A stretch of DNA of 7,893 bases, taken from Scalindua sp964584595 (GTDB taxonomy: Bacteria; Planctomycetota; Brocadiia; Brocadiales; Scalinduaceae). Shown here piece after piece: positions 1 to 6,191 of the stretch (its first letter is position 1; every line of letters starts with the position of its first letter). The notes beneath the pieces were generated by a model. The model was not told the DNA's origin. It made no database searches and saw only the letters and a list, made by a program, of their open reading frames with translations. Both the position numbers and the translations under genes were made by a program. The stretch lies in contig CAZPAM010000101.1 of NCBI GenBank assembly GCA_964584595.1, positions 1-7,893 on the forward strand, given 5' to 3'.

Positions 1-905
1 CCAAGGCAATCCCGGTATTTTCCAGAGGCGCCAGAACTTTTGTGAAGAATATTCTGCACAAGGAGTTTGACTACAAAGAGGTGAAAGCGGGTGACAGTAT
101 TGATCTTGGCGGCAAGGTGTTAAAGTTCATATCCGCTCCATTTCTCCATTGGCCTGATACCATGTTTACGTATCTTGAAACCGACAAGATACTATTCCCG
201 TGTGATGCGTTTGGTTCACATTATTGCAGTGATAAAAGATTTAACGATGAACTGGGTTCCAAGGAAGATGCATTTAGTGCATACGAATTTTATTATGATA
301 CGATATTAAGGCCTTTTAGGCAGCACGTTACTAATGCTTTGAATAATATAAAGGATATTGATTTAGAGATTATTGCTCCCTCCCATGGCCCTATACTAAG
401 AGAAAATATAGAAAAGTATATAGATGCTTATAGAGAATGGTCAGGAAAGACAAAGAAAAATCCTGACAAGAAGAAGATAACAGTCATATATGTATCATCA
501 TACGGTAATACTAAAAGAATGGCAGAATCTGTTTATAGAGGAGCATGCCTTCCTGACACAGATGTTTCTCTTTTCAATGCAGCAGATACTGATTTGGAGG
601 TTTTGCTTGATGAGATCGAGGCATCTGATGAAATTATACTGGGCACCCCCACACTGAATGCGAAGGCGCCAAAACCCATATTCGACATTATTTCAAGCCT
701 TGTAACACTGAATATCAGGGGCAAGGCGGCGGCTGTTTTTGGGTGTTACGGCTGGAGCGGCGAAGCCGTACAGATAATTGAAGATATATTAAAAAGCTTA
801 CGTTTCAAGATAGTTGCTGAAGGTTGTAAGTTAAGGATGATACCTTCTGAAGAAGCGCTGAATGAATGTGAAGAATTTGGTAGAAAGTGTGCATCAGCTA
901 TTTAA
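1..905 (+). CDS. Flavodiiron protein (A-type flavoprotein, FprA/ROO family), 5' partial
   Basis: This cytoplasmic enzyme family reduces O2 to water, or NO to N2O, at a non-heme diiron site, with FMN relaying electrons usually supplied by rubredoxin. The open frame enters from the left edge (first full codon at base 3), so about 100 residues with the N-terminal HxExDH ligand motif lie outside; the GTG at 42 is internal. The visible beta-lactamase-like part keeps the remaining iron ligands in family context: His in LHWPDTM (codon 147), Asp in CDAFGSHY (codon 204) and His in APSHGP (codon 384). A flavodoxin domain follows a lysine-rich linker, with the FMN phosphate loop SSYGNT (about 495-512) and the later GCYGWSGEA loop. 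No NADH-oxidoreductase or rubredoxin domain is fused at the C-terminus. A rubrerythrin and a free rubredoxin lie downstream, the usual partners in oxygen defence of anaerobes. O2 versus NO preference cannot be read from the sequence. Confidence 0.95.
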   Translation, partial: KAIPVFSRGARTFVKNILHKEFDYKEVKAGDSIDLGGKVLKFISAPFLHWPDTMFTYLETDKILFPCDAFGSHYCSDKRFNDELGSKEDAFSAYEFYYDTILRPFRQHVTNALNNIKDIDLEIIAPSHGPILRENIEKYIDAYREWSGKTKKNPDKKKITVIYVSSYGNTKRMAESVYRGACLPDTDVSLFNAADTDLEVLLDEIEASDEIILGTPTLNAKAPKPIFDIISSLVTLNIRGKAAAVFGCYGWSGEAVQIIEDILKSLRFKIVAEGCKLRMIPSEEALNECEEFGRKCASAI

Positions 906-996
906 TCTCCTGATTGTAGGATCATCAATGTCTTCGTAAGTATGACGTGCAGACAACCCTCCCGAAACAAACAGACCATCAACCAAAGTTTTTCTT

Positions 997-1025
997 TTGA
1001 TAATATGCACCCTTCTTTATATTAT
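997..1025 (+). promoter_or_regulatory. Sigma70-type promoter for the rubrerythrin-like gene
   Basis: TTGATA (997-1002) and TATTAT (1020-1025) are separated by exactly 17 bases, and each matches the consensus at five of six positions. The predicted transcript start near 1032 leaves a leader of about 35 bases, with an AGGAG ribosome site at 1054-1058. This suggests the rubrerythrin gene can be transcribed independently of the flavodiiron gene, which ends 161 bases earlier. I saw no clear operator or Fur/PerR-type palindrome here. Sequence match only. Confidence 0.55.
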
Positions 1026-1066
1026 ATACCTTGAAATATTCTCATAAATTATCAGGAGTCTAAATC

Positions 1067-1576
1067 TTGCAGAAAAAGCAAACTGATTCGGAAGACAGGG
1101 ACCTTACTATAGATATAGTTGAGACAGCGATGGCAGAAGAACTCAAGGCAAGTGGTTTGTACAGGAAGTTATCGGCACAGCTAGAAGACAAGGCTGCAAA
1201 GCTTAAGTTTGACGTAATGGCAGATGCAGAACAGAGGCATTATGAAAAATTAAAAGAGTGGTATGAGGAAAATTATGGTAAAAGCCCTGAAGATAAAAAG
1301 ATAAAAACATCTAAAGCCGTCAAAGTGAAGAGGCCTGAGAAAAAGGCAGGTTATGAGGATGTAATAAAAATAATAATAGAGGCAGAGACAAATGCCTGCA
1401 AATTCTATGAAAACGCTGCAAAGAAGACAAAAGACGAAGGTGCGAAAAAACTGTTTGAAGCACTTATAAAAATGGAGAGTGCTCACGTTACTCAATTCAA
1501 AGATGAATTTCGCGTAATAACGGAACCATCGCTCTGGTGTGCAGAGGAAGAAATTCCATGGATGCTGGAGGTATAA
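1067..1576 (+). CDS. Rubrerythrin-like ferritin-fold diiron protein without rubredoxin domain
   Basis: The 169-residue protein is a four-helix-bundle diiron protein, probably a peroxide reductase of the cytoplasm. All ligand positions of the rubrerythrin pattern are present: Glu25 seven residues before Tyr32, E55xxH58 in the second helix, Glu107 seven residues before Tyr114, and E137xxH140 in the last helix. A lysine-rich linker at about 71-94 joins the two helix pairs. Classical rubrerythrin carries a C-terminal rubredoxin domain; this protein ends instead in a short tail with one Cys (WCAEEE), and a separate rubredoxin gene sits 1.2 kb downstream. The start is TTG at 1067, chosen because AGGAG at 1054-1058 lies eight bases upstream and the first helix follows soon after. 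The family also includes less well-characterised ferritin-like proteins, so peroxidase activity is inferred from the fold and neighbours. Confidence 0.88.
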   Translation: MQKKQTDSEDRDLTIDIVETAMAEELKASGLYRKLSAQLEDKAAKLKFDVMADAEQRHYEKLKEWYEENYGKSPEDKKIKTSKAVKVKRPEKKAGYEDVIKIIIEAETNACKFYENAAKKTKDEGAKKLFEALIKMESAHVTQFKDEFRVITEPSLWCAEEEIPWMLEV

Positions 1577-1589
1577 GTCATTAAAAATT

Positions 1590-1662
1590 GTCCACGCCCC
1601 CGTTCGCCCGCCTGAATGACGTTGTCGGGCAGGTATTGGCGTGGGCAGGAGCTTCTTTTATT
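1590..1662 (+). terminator. GC-rich hairpin after the rubrerythrin-like gene, possible terminator or repeat element
   Basis: Bases 1590-1598 pair with 1638-1646 in a nine-base stem (one G-T wobble). Inside it, GCCCG at 1606-1610 pairs with CGGGC at 1626-1630. A T-rich tract at 1653-1662 follows about seven bases after the outer stem, so it resembles a rho-independent terminator, but the spacing and broken T run are imperfect. The element begins about 14 bases after the stop codon and is far richer in GC than its surroundings. It may instead be a dispersed palindromic repeat. It would partly separate transcription of the rubrerythrin gene from the phosphoesterase gene. Confidence 0.45.
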
Positions 1663-1699
1663 CAAACTTAACAATAGAAAGGGAACAAAATAATTAATC

Positions 1700-2713
1700 A
1701 TGTGGGAAAGAATTGCAGATGTTATAAATGAGGGGAAAAAGTTTATCATAACTACCCATCTCTTTTCAGAAGGCGATGCGATCGGTTCTGAACTTGCACT
1801 TAAGCGTTTCTTGTGTGATTTAGATAAAGAGACCATAATAGTAAACAACGAATTACTGCCTCCTGTTTACAGTTGTTTTGATCCTGATAAGGATGTTAAG
1901 TTTCTGAAAAGTAAAAGTGTTAATATTAACCTTAATGATTTTGATGCTATATTTATGGTTGATGTGGCTGACTGGGGTCAGTTGGGTGATTTTGCAGACA
2001 TGATCAAGGCTAGTTCAATTACTAAGGTTTGCATAGACCACCATGCATCAAATCCAGGTTATGCTGACATAAATGTTATAGACAAAGACGCATCTTCTGC
2101 CGGAGAGTTGGTATATGACCTGATCACACATATGAATGGGGAGCTTACACTGGAGATAGCGACCCCTTTATACCTCTCAATTGCAACTGATACAGGGTGG
2201 TTTAAATTCAGTAATACAAGTGCAAAGGCTTTTAAGGCTTGTTCTGCTTTAATTGAGGCCGGGGTAAAATCCCAGATAGTATACGAAAATCTGTATCATA
2301 ACAAACACGTAAGCTATTTGAAGTTACTAAACCTTATGCTTGGTGCCTTAAGTTCAGAATGTGATGGGCAGCTGGTATGGACAAAGATGACGAAGAAGAT
2401 GATTAAATCATCCGGTGTAGAGTTCGTGGACACGGATGTAATTATTGATCTTATCCGTGCAGTAAATGAGGTGGAGGTTGTAGTTATATTCAGGGAGCTG
2501 GGAGAGAGAAGAACGAAGGTGAGTTTTCGTTCAAAACACACGATAGACGTGAGTAAATTAGCATCCGATTTTGGGGGTGGTGGCCACGTGCGTGCCGCCG
2601 GAGCATCACTGGAAGAACCAATAGATACGGTCATTGGAGACGTCATATCTGCAGCAAGTGAATTAATAGAGGAAACCTCAGCCTGTGTCTCTTCAGGCAG
2701 CAGTCTCACATAG
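1700..2713 (+). CDS. nrnA: DHH/DHHA1 phosphoesterase, NrnA type (oligoribonuclease / pAp phosphatase)
   Basis: NrnA-type enzymes degrade short oligoribonucleotides and dephosphorylate 3'-phosphoadenosine 5'-phosphate in the cytoplasm, using metal ions. The 337-residue length is normal for the family. Motif I is THLFSEGDAIGSELAL (19-34), where Glu24 stands at the position often held by Asp in the PDGDAxGS form. Motif II carries Asp88, the DHH motif is at 113-115, and Asp164 (ATDTGWF) is the fourth motif. The C-terminal DHHA1 domain has the substrate-binding GGGGHVRAAG loop (292-301). The ATG at 1700 is the first possible start after an in-frame stop at 1691; AAAGGGA at 1678-1684 is a distant ribosome site, about 15 bases away. 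Rubredoxin follows 52 bases downstream on the same strand, so the two may be co-transcribed. The choice between nanoRNA and pAp as main substrate is not visible. Confidence 0.9.
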   Translation: MWERIADVINEGKKFIITTHLFSEGDAIGSELALKRFLCDLDKETIIVNNELLPPVYSCFDPDKDVKFLKSKSVNINLNDFDAIFMVDVADWGQLGDFADMIKASSITKVCIDHHASNPGYADINVIDKDASSAGELVYDLITHMNGELTLEIATPLYLSIATDTGWFKFSNTSAKAFKACSALIEAGVKSQIVYENLYHNKHVSYLKLLNLMLGALSSECDGQLVWTKMTKKMIKSSGVEFVDTDVIIDLIRAVNEVEVVVIFRELGERRTKVSFRSKHTIDVSKLASDFGGGGHVRAAGASLEEPIDTVIGDVISAASELIEETSACVSSGSSLT

Positions 2714-2751
2714 TAGCATTTGAGAGAAAATTAAAAATTCAACTAACATTC

Positions 2752-2757
2752 AGGAGG
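2752..2757 (+). promoter_or_regulatory. Strong ribosome binding site of rubredoxin
   Basis: A full AGGAGG lies eight bases before the ATG at 2766. It is the best ribosome site in the window, which fits high expression of a small electron carrier, and it fixes the start of this short gene. Confidence 0.8.
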
Positions 2758-2765
2758 TTATTAAG

Positions 2766-2930
2766 ATGGCAAAATGGGAGTGTTCTGTTTGCGGTTATGT
2801 ATATGATCCGGCAAAAGGTGATAGTATTAATGGTATTCCACCTGATACTGCTTTTGAAACATTGCCGGATGATTGGGTTTGCCCGGCATGCGGTGCAGGC
2901 AAAGATTCATTTGAGAAGATAGAAGGATGA
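2766..2930 (+). CDS. rub: Rubredoxin
   Basis: This 54-residue protein is a complete small rubredoxin, a one-iron electron carrier of the cytoplasm. The four iron-binding cysteines occur in the two standard knuckles: CSVCG (Cys6, Cys9) and CPACG (Cys39, Cys42). Family landmarks are also present: the YVYDP strand after the first knuckle, GIPPDTAFETLPDDWVCP leading to the second, and KDSFE near the end. Length is typical for bacterial rubredoxins (52-54). It is preceded by a strong AGGAGG and shares strand and probably transcript with the NrnA-type gene. With the flavodiiron protein and the rubredoxin-less rubrerythrin upstream, it is the likely electron donor to both. That pairing is known for these families but is inferred here from proximity. 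Confidence 0.96.
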   Translation: MAKWECSVCGYVYDPAKGDSINGIPPDTAFETLPDDWVCPACGAGKDSFEKIEG

Positions 2931-2957
2931 GACTTAAAAACAAGACAGCAATTATTA

Positions 2958-3523
2958 CTATAAACCTAAATCATGGCTTATTTCCTGCATGGCCTTTAGA
3001 GAAATCTCGATAAACCTTTCTAACGAAATACCAAGGTGTTCACACTCTTTAATTATTTCCCTGTTTACACTCTTGGCAAATGCCTTTTCTTTCATCCTTT
3101 TTAGGATGGACTTAATCTTTACACTTTCCAGCTTTTTGTCAGGATAGATAAGAGCCGTTGCAATAATAAGGCCCGTGACTGTCTCAGCGGCGGCCAGTGC
3201 AAAGTCAAGTGTGGTTTCTCTGTTTATACCCAGGGCTTCTGCGTTGTGGCCTTTTATTGCTTTTATTGTTTCGCTATCTATACCGNNNNNNNNNNGTGCT
3301 CTTCAAGTATCCTGGACGAGACCAGTGTATGACTGGCGGGATCGTCCTTTGTTTTTTCAAAATCAAGATCATGAAGGAGTCCGGCCAGTCCCCATTTTTC
3401 AATATCAGCATTTAACTCTTTTGCAAGGCTCCTCATTATAGCTTCGCTTGCAAGACAGTGTTTTAAAAGGTTCTCATTCTTTAAGTGACTTGACAATAAT
3501 TGTAACGCTTTTTCTCTATCCAT
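2958..3523 (-). CDS. HD-domain metal-dependent phosphohydrolase (HDIG-like), interrupted by an assembly gap
   Basis: This reads as a small soluble HD-superfamily hydrolase; its substrate is unknown. The N-terminal 76 residues (3523 down to 3296) carry His22, the HD pair 51-52 (GLLHDLDFEKT) and His65. After ten N bases the frame continues from base 3284 with GIDSETIKAIKGHN and runs to a TAG at 2958-2960, followed at once by TAA. The two parts are in different frames if ten bases are counted, but join seamlessly as a 184-residue protein if the Ns are removed and one C overlaps. The normal last metal ligand of HD proteins is an Asp before a TG pair; here the corresponding stretch is AAAETVTGL, with Glu110 (numbering on the joined protein). 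That may be a subfamily trait. No clear ribosome site precedes the ATG. The gene is tail to tail with rubredoxin and divergent from the TIM-barrel gene. Confidence 0.85.
3286..3295. other. Assembly gap of ten N
   Basis: Ten consecutive unknown bases lie inside the HD-domain gene. Ten does not restore the frame, so it is probably a placeholder rather than a measured size. The true distance should be 2 modulo 3 (for example -1, 2 or 5 bases); family-like reading across the joint favours -1, meaning the flanks share a single C. Confidence 0.95.
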
Positions 3524-3532
3524 GTTTAGAAG

Positions 3533-3561
3533 TTTACCACAACGGTTACATGGATTAAAAT
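3533..3561 (+). promoter_or_regulatory. Possible promoter for the TIM-barrel gene
   Basis: TTTACC (3533-3538) and TAAAAT (3556-3561) are 17 bases apart, matching consensus at four and five positions. Transcription would begin near 3568, only a few bases before the ATG at 3574, giving a nearly leaderless message. That agrees with the absence of any purine-rich ribosome site before this gene. The evidence is weak because AT-rich DNA easily yields such matches. Confidence 0.3.
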
Positions 3562-3573
3562 GATTTATTTAAT

Positions 3574-4356
3574 ATGATAAAACAAAAAACCGGTGTTGTG
3601 CTGGAGTCACTTCGATTAAGGATTAAGGATGGTATCAAGACTGCTTCCACTCTTGGTTTCAAAGGTATCCAGATCGATGCGACACAGAGAGACATAGCCC
3701 CGGAAAATCTATCACATACAGGAAGGCGGGAATTAAGGCGTGTTATAGATTTAAACAGATTAGAACTCTGTGCCCTTGGAGGTGAATTAGGGGTAGGGTT
3801 TATCAATGAAAATGAATTTGATTTTCTAATCAATAGAATAAAAGCAATTATAAACCTTGCTCTCGATTTGCAAACCAATATTATAACCGTACAAATAGGC
3901 AGCATACCAACGGAGACCGATTCCACACACTGGCATGCCGTAAATACTGCTCTTGGTGAGATTGGCAGACATGCTGAGAATTACGGATGTCGGCTCGCCG
4001 CAAAGATTGCATTTGATAATTATTCAACACTGAAGGATTTTATGAAATCACTATACACCGAAGGTGTCAGAATAATCTATGATCCGGCATCACTGATGAT
4101 AAACAACCTGGACCCTGTCAAGGGTATACACGAACTACACAAATATATAGTCCATACAAATCTCTGGGATACCAGGCAAACGGAAGAAGGAAGAAACATC
4201 GAGGTGCCCATTGGAGAAGGCATAATACCAGCTGAGGAATTCGCTTCTACACTTGAATCAACAGGCTATCATGGGTTTTACGTTATCAATTCAAAAACGA
4301 TGCAGCAACCCGTAGAAAATATCAAAAAGGGTAAAGAGTTTTTAGATAGATTTTAG
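3574..4356 (+). CDS. Sugar phosphate isomerase/epimerase-like TIM-barrel protein with altered metal site
   Basis: The 260-residue protein has the layout of the xylose isomerase-like / AP endonuclease 2 TIM-barrel superfamily, in a form resembling proteins I associate with planctomycetes: GFKGIQIDAT near 28-37, ENLSHTGRRELR near 44-55, IIYDPASLMINNLDPVKGI near 167-185, and EVPIGEGIIPAEEF near 210-223. Members usually bind a divalent metal with Glu, Asp, His and Glu and interconvert ketoses or keto-acids. Here only the Asp (Asp170) is evident. The first Glu site appears as Lys144 (LAAKIAF), the His of the VHxHxKD pattern as Asn196 (IVHTNLWD, with Trp for Lys), and the last Glu as Asn239 (YVINSK). 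It may therefore be non-catalytic or have a different chemistry. An in-frame stop at 3556 limits the start to the ATG at 3574, and the first strand begins at once. No ribosome site is visible. The 3' end overlaps nadD by 15 bases, tail to tail. Confidence 0.8.
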   Translation: MIKQKTGVVLESLRLRIKDGIKTASTLGFKGIQIDATQRDIAPENLSHTGRRELRRVIDLNRLELCALGGELGVGFINENEFDFLINRIKAIINLALDLQTNIITVQIGSIPTETDSTHWHAVNTALGEIGRHAENYGCRLAAKIAFDNYSTLKDFMKSLYTEGVRIIYDPASLMINNLDPVKGIHELHKYIVHTNLWDTRQTEEGRNIEVPIGEGIIPAEEFASTLESTGYHGFYVINSKTMQQPVENIKKGKEFLDRF

Positions 4357-5013
4357 AGAAGAATACAAGCTGTGTTCTTTTATATATGCCTCGACACATT
4401 CAGGTACAAGGTTCTTTACGTCCAATCCTTCCTTTAATCTTTTCCGGATATACGTAGAAGAAATTCCAACAGGTTCGATCTCTATCCTCAATTCTTCTAT
4501 GTCTGATATATTGTCGTCGCCAATGAGCTCAGCCAATCTGGGTGATGTATCAGTTGAAAATCCGGGCCTGTTTACGATAACAAAATGGCATAATTGAGAA
4601 AGCTTCTTGATATCTTTCCATAGTTCCAGTTCATTTAGTGAATCGGCACCAATAATCAGGAACACATCGCACTCTTTACCATAGTGTTTCAGAATTTCAT
4701 GTACCGTGTCTACAGTATATGACTTGCCTTTACGCCTGATTTCCAGGTCGGATACTTCGAATTTATCATTTTTATCTGTGGCATCCTTGGTCATCTGATA
4801 TCGATGTCCGGCATCAACCAAATCATCAGTATATTTATGAGGAGGGATATATGTGGGTATAAAAATGACCTTTGATAAATGGTGGTGTTTGCAAACCTCT
4901 TCCGCCATAATCAAATGCCCCATGTGTATTGGATTGAAAGTGCCGCCGAGTATCCCGATCCTTTCCGGGTGCAAAGCAGTGTTATCTGCGGGCTTATCTT
5001 TTTCATTAATCAT
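4342..5013 (-). CDS. nadD: Nicotinate-nucleotide adenylyltransferase
   Basis: NadD transfers AMP from ATP to nicotinic acid mononucleotide, giving deamido-NAD, an essential cytoplasmic step of NAD synthesis. The nucleotidyltransferase signature GGTFNPIHMGH lies at residues 23-33. IIGADSLNELELWKD follows near 120-134, and the second signature ISSTYIRKRL at 184-193. The VPECVEAYI stretch near the end is also typical. At 223 residues it is slightly longer than many NadD proteins because of a charged N-terminal extension of about 17 residues before the first strand. A later start is not offered by an ATG, and the ATG at 5011-5013 overlaps the stop of the upstream cysteine-cluster gene as ATGA, which supports this start through translational coupling. 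No separate ribosome site is visible. It is the last gene of the cytochrome operon and converges with the TIM-barrel gene. Confidence 0.95.
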   Translation of the reverse strand: MINEKDKPADNTALHPERIGILGGTFNPIHMGHLIMAEEVCKHHHLSKVIFIPTYIPPHKYTDDLVDAGHRYQMTKDATDKNDKFEVSDLEIRRKGKSYTVDTVHEILKHYGKECDVFLIIGADSLNELELWKDIKKLSQLCHFVIVNRPGFSTDTSPRLAELIGDDNISDIEELRIEIEPVGISSTYIRKRLKEGLDVKNLVPECVEAYIKEHSLYSSLKSI

Positions 5014-5459
5014 AAATCGCTCAATTTGGGTCCTAAACGGCTTTCTATTTCATCCACTGTATGTAACTTACCTTTACCAATGCCCGGGCAAGTCTTCCCC
5101 TGTTCTTTCCACTCAGATGTATTTCTCAGATTTGATTTCCAGAAAGGGAAGGTTTTGCATTGAAGCGGCCTGGTTTCATAAATCTTGCATCTATCGTCAT
5201 ACATGATGCAGTCTCCATTGCTATGCTCCAGCAGGCTGGTACGGCCGTTAATTATCCTTATATTCTTTTCAGCAAACTGATTTGGTGAAATACCCAGGAG
5301 AGCGGAGGTATCTTTTATCTCCCTTTTATTTACCCAGACTGTACCCGGCTCACCCCTGCAGCAGTTACCGCATCTCTGGCATTCAAATCTTAATCCGTCC
5401 TTGTACCATGGGGGATTACTTTTTTTATGAATGTTTTTATCTGGTTTCGAGTTATTCAT
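5010..5459 (-). CDS. YkgJ-family cysteine-cluster protein (putative zinc or iron-chelate binding)
   Basis: This 149-residue protein belongs to the YkgJ/CxxCxxCC family, whose members are annotated as zinc- or iron-chelate-binding proteins of unknown reaction. Eight cysteines fit the family pattern: Cys27, Cys30, Cys33 and Cys34 in FECQRCGNCC, then Cys84, Cys91 and Cys101 in the CIMYDDRCKIYETRPLQCKTFPF region, and Cys124 in GKTCPG. The arrangement suggests a metal or Fe-S centre. There is no signal peptide; the first 20 residues are polar and lysine-rich. The ATG at 5457-5459 begins nine bases after the stop of the cytochrome gene, and the stop overlaps the nadD start, so the three genes are probably one transcript. 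Its link to either neighbour is not known. Confidence 0.88.
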   Translation of the reverse strand: MNNSKPDKNIHKKSNPPWYKDGLRFECQRCGNCCRGEPGTVWVNKREIKDTSALLGISPNQFAEKNIRIINGRTSLLEHSNGDCIMYDDRCKIYETRPLQCKTFPFWKSNLRNTSEWKEQGKTCPGIGKGKLHTVDEIESRLGPKLSDL

Positions 5460-5468
5460 AATCTGACT

Positions 5469-5996
5469 TCACCCATTCTTTGGCCATTTTGAACGAGAAA
5501 CTTTATGGCATGCAAAACATGCATTTCTCACCATTGCATCAAAATTTTCATAGGCCTCAACGATATTCTTAGTTCCGGAGGCTTCAGTAATCCTGTTAGC
5601 ACTATCAATAACGGCTTTTGAGTATTTTTCGAACTCCTCCTTCATTGCCTTGACGTCCTCAGGGTTATTTGGATCTTTACCGGTTTCTTTGAACCAGTCA
5701 CCAATCTTTCCTTTATTCGGAAAGAACATCTTCATTATGACCTTACTGGTCTTGGTTACTTCATTGGATCTCTTGACGACGGTATTGAAATCACCAATCA
5801 TTATTGCATCAAACATCTTCGCCGTATGGGAACTGATTATTCGCATCAGAGAACTGGTAGGTGTGGATTTCTGCATTTGATGAGTTTCTATATCTTCCCC
5901 CAAAGCCTTATTGTTTTCCCATCCACAGGTTATAACCCCTGTGGTTACTGCAAACGTACAAAACACAGTTATACATATTTTATTAATTTTCTTCAC
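5469..5996 (-). CDS. Exported c-type cytochrome with a single C-terminal heme site (class II / c'-like)
   Basis: The protein has 175 residues. A basic start (MKKINK) and a hydrophobic stretch to about residue 23 form an export signal. The mature part is polar, charged and probably mostly helical, and a single heme-binding CFACH (Cys160, Cys163, His164) lies 11 residues before the end. A heme site at the end of a helical domain is the layout of class II cytochromes (c' and c556); the family call rests on this layout, not on close identity. It should act in the periplasm or on its membrane as an electron carrier or gas/ligand-binding protein. Cys24 in VITC could be a lipid anchor, but Thr before Cys is not a good lipobox. 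The start is GTG at 5994-5996, with AGGA ten bases upstream; the nearby ATG at 6001-6003 is out of frame and soon stops. It leads the operon with the cysteine-cluster gene and nadD. Confidence 0.85.
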   Translation of the reverse strand: MKKINKICITVFCTFAVTTGVITCGWENNKALGEDIETHQMQKSTPTSSLMRIISSHTAKMFDAIMIGDFNTVVKRSNEVTKTSKVIMKMFFPNKGKIGDWFKETGKDPNNPEDVKAMKEEFEKYSKAVIDSANRITEASGTKNIVEAYENFDAMVRNACFACHKVSRSKWPKNG

Positions 5997-6191
5997 TTCG
6001 CATGTATCCTTTCTGCAATAGTTAACATAAATTCAAAACTCGCTATGGCATTAAAAACAAAATACGACAGGATTTCAACTGTTTTCCAAATTCTACCTCT
6101 TTCTTTATTATTTATCTAAAACTTGGTAAAATTAAGCGTTCAACACTTTAGTATGGATAAAACTGAAAAGTAATTAATTGATGGTGGTATA
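5997..6191. promoter_or_regulatory. Divergent intergenic region between cytochrome c and ccoI
   Basis: This 195-base AT-rich spacer is the longest non-coding stretch in the window. It holds the cytochrome promoter on the minus strand. For the ccoI side I saw only weak promoter matches (for example TTGGTA at 6123 with TAGTAT at 6149, spaced 20). No ORF, RNA gene or repeat stands out. Confidence 0.5.
6050..6078 (-). promoter_or_regulatory. Sigma70-type promoter for the cytochrome-ykgJ-nadD operon
   Basis: Read on the minus strand, TTGAAA (6078-6073) and TTTAAT (6055-6050) are separated by exactly 17 bases, each matching consensus at five of six positions. Transcription would start near 6043, leaving a leader of about 47 bases with an AGGA ribosome site before the GTG. 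It lies between the cytochrome gene and the divergent copper ATPase gene. I found no FNR-type palindrome overlapping it. Confidence 0.6.

Noticed and set aside
1492..1848. Minus-strand open frame of about 118 codons across the intergenic hairpin
   Set aside because: It overlaps the ends of two well-supported plus-strand genes, has no recognisable motif, and its low-complexity sequence is what the reverse strand of those genes would give.
2314..2709. Minus-strand open frame of about 131 codons
   Set aside because: It is antisense to the DHHA1 half of the NrnA-type gene and is rich in serine and threonine, as expected of a shadow frame.
2720..2749. Possible promoter TTGAGA / TAACAT before rubredoxin
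   Set aside because: Spacing is 18 with a weak -10, and the transcript would begin on top of the ribosome site at 2752-2757.
2931..2957. Possible bidirectional terminator between rubredoxin and the HD gene
   Set aside because: The 27-base spacer contains no inverted repeat able to form a stable stem.
3175..3441. Plus-strand open frames running through the N run
   Set aside because: They lie antisense to the HD-domain gene, whose conserved motifs continue on both sides of the gap, and they show no domain of their own.
4853..5206. Two plus-strand open frames across the ykgJ-type/nadD junction
   Set aside because: Both are antisense to the well-supported nadD and cysteine-cluster genes and have no ribosome site or motif.
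5650..6119. Plus-strand open frames antisense to the cytochrome gene and entering the divergent spacer
   Set aside because: The minus strand has a signal peptide, a CxxCH heme site and a good promoter; the plus-strand frames have no supporting features.
5997..6191. FNR-type palindrome expected for an oxygen-regulated ccoI promoter
   Set aside because: I looked for TTGAT-N4-ATCAA and close variants and found no convincing match.
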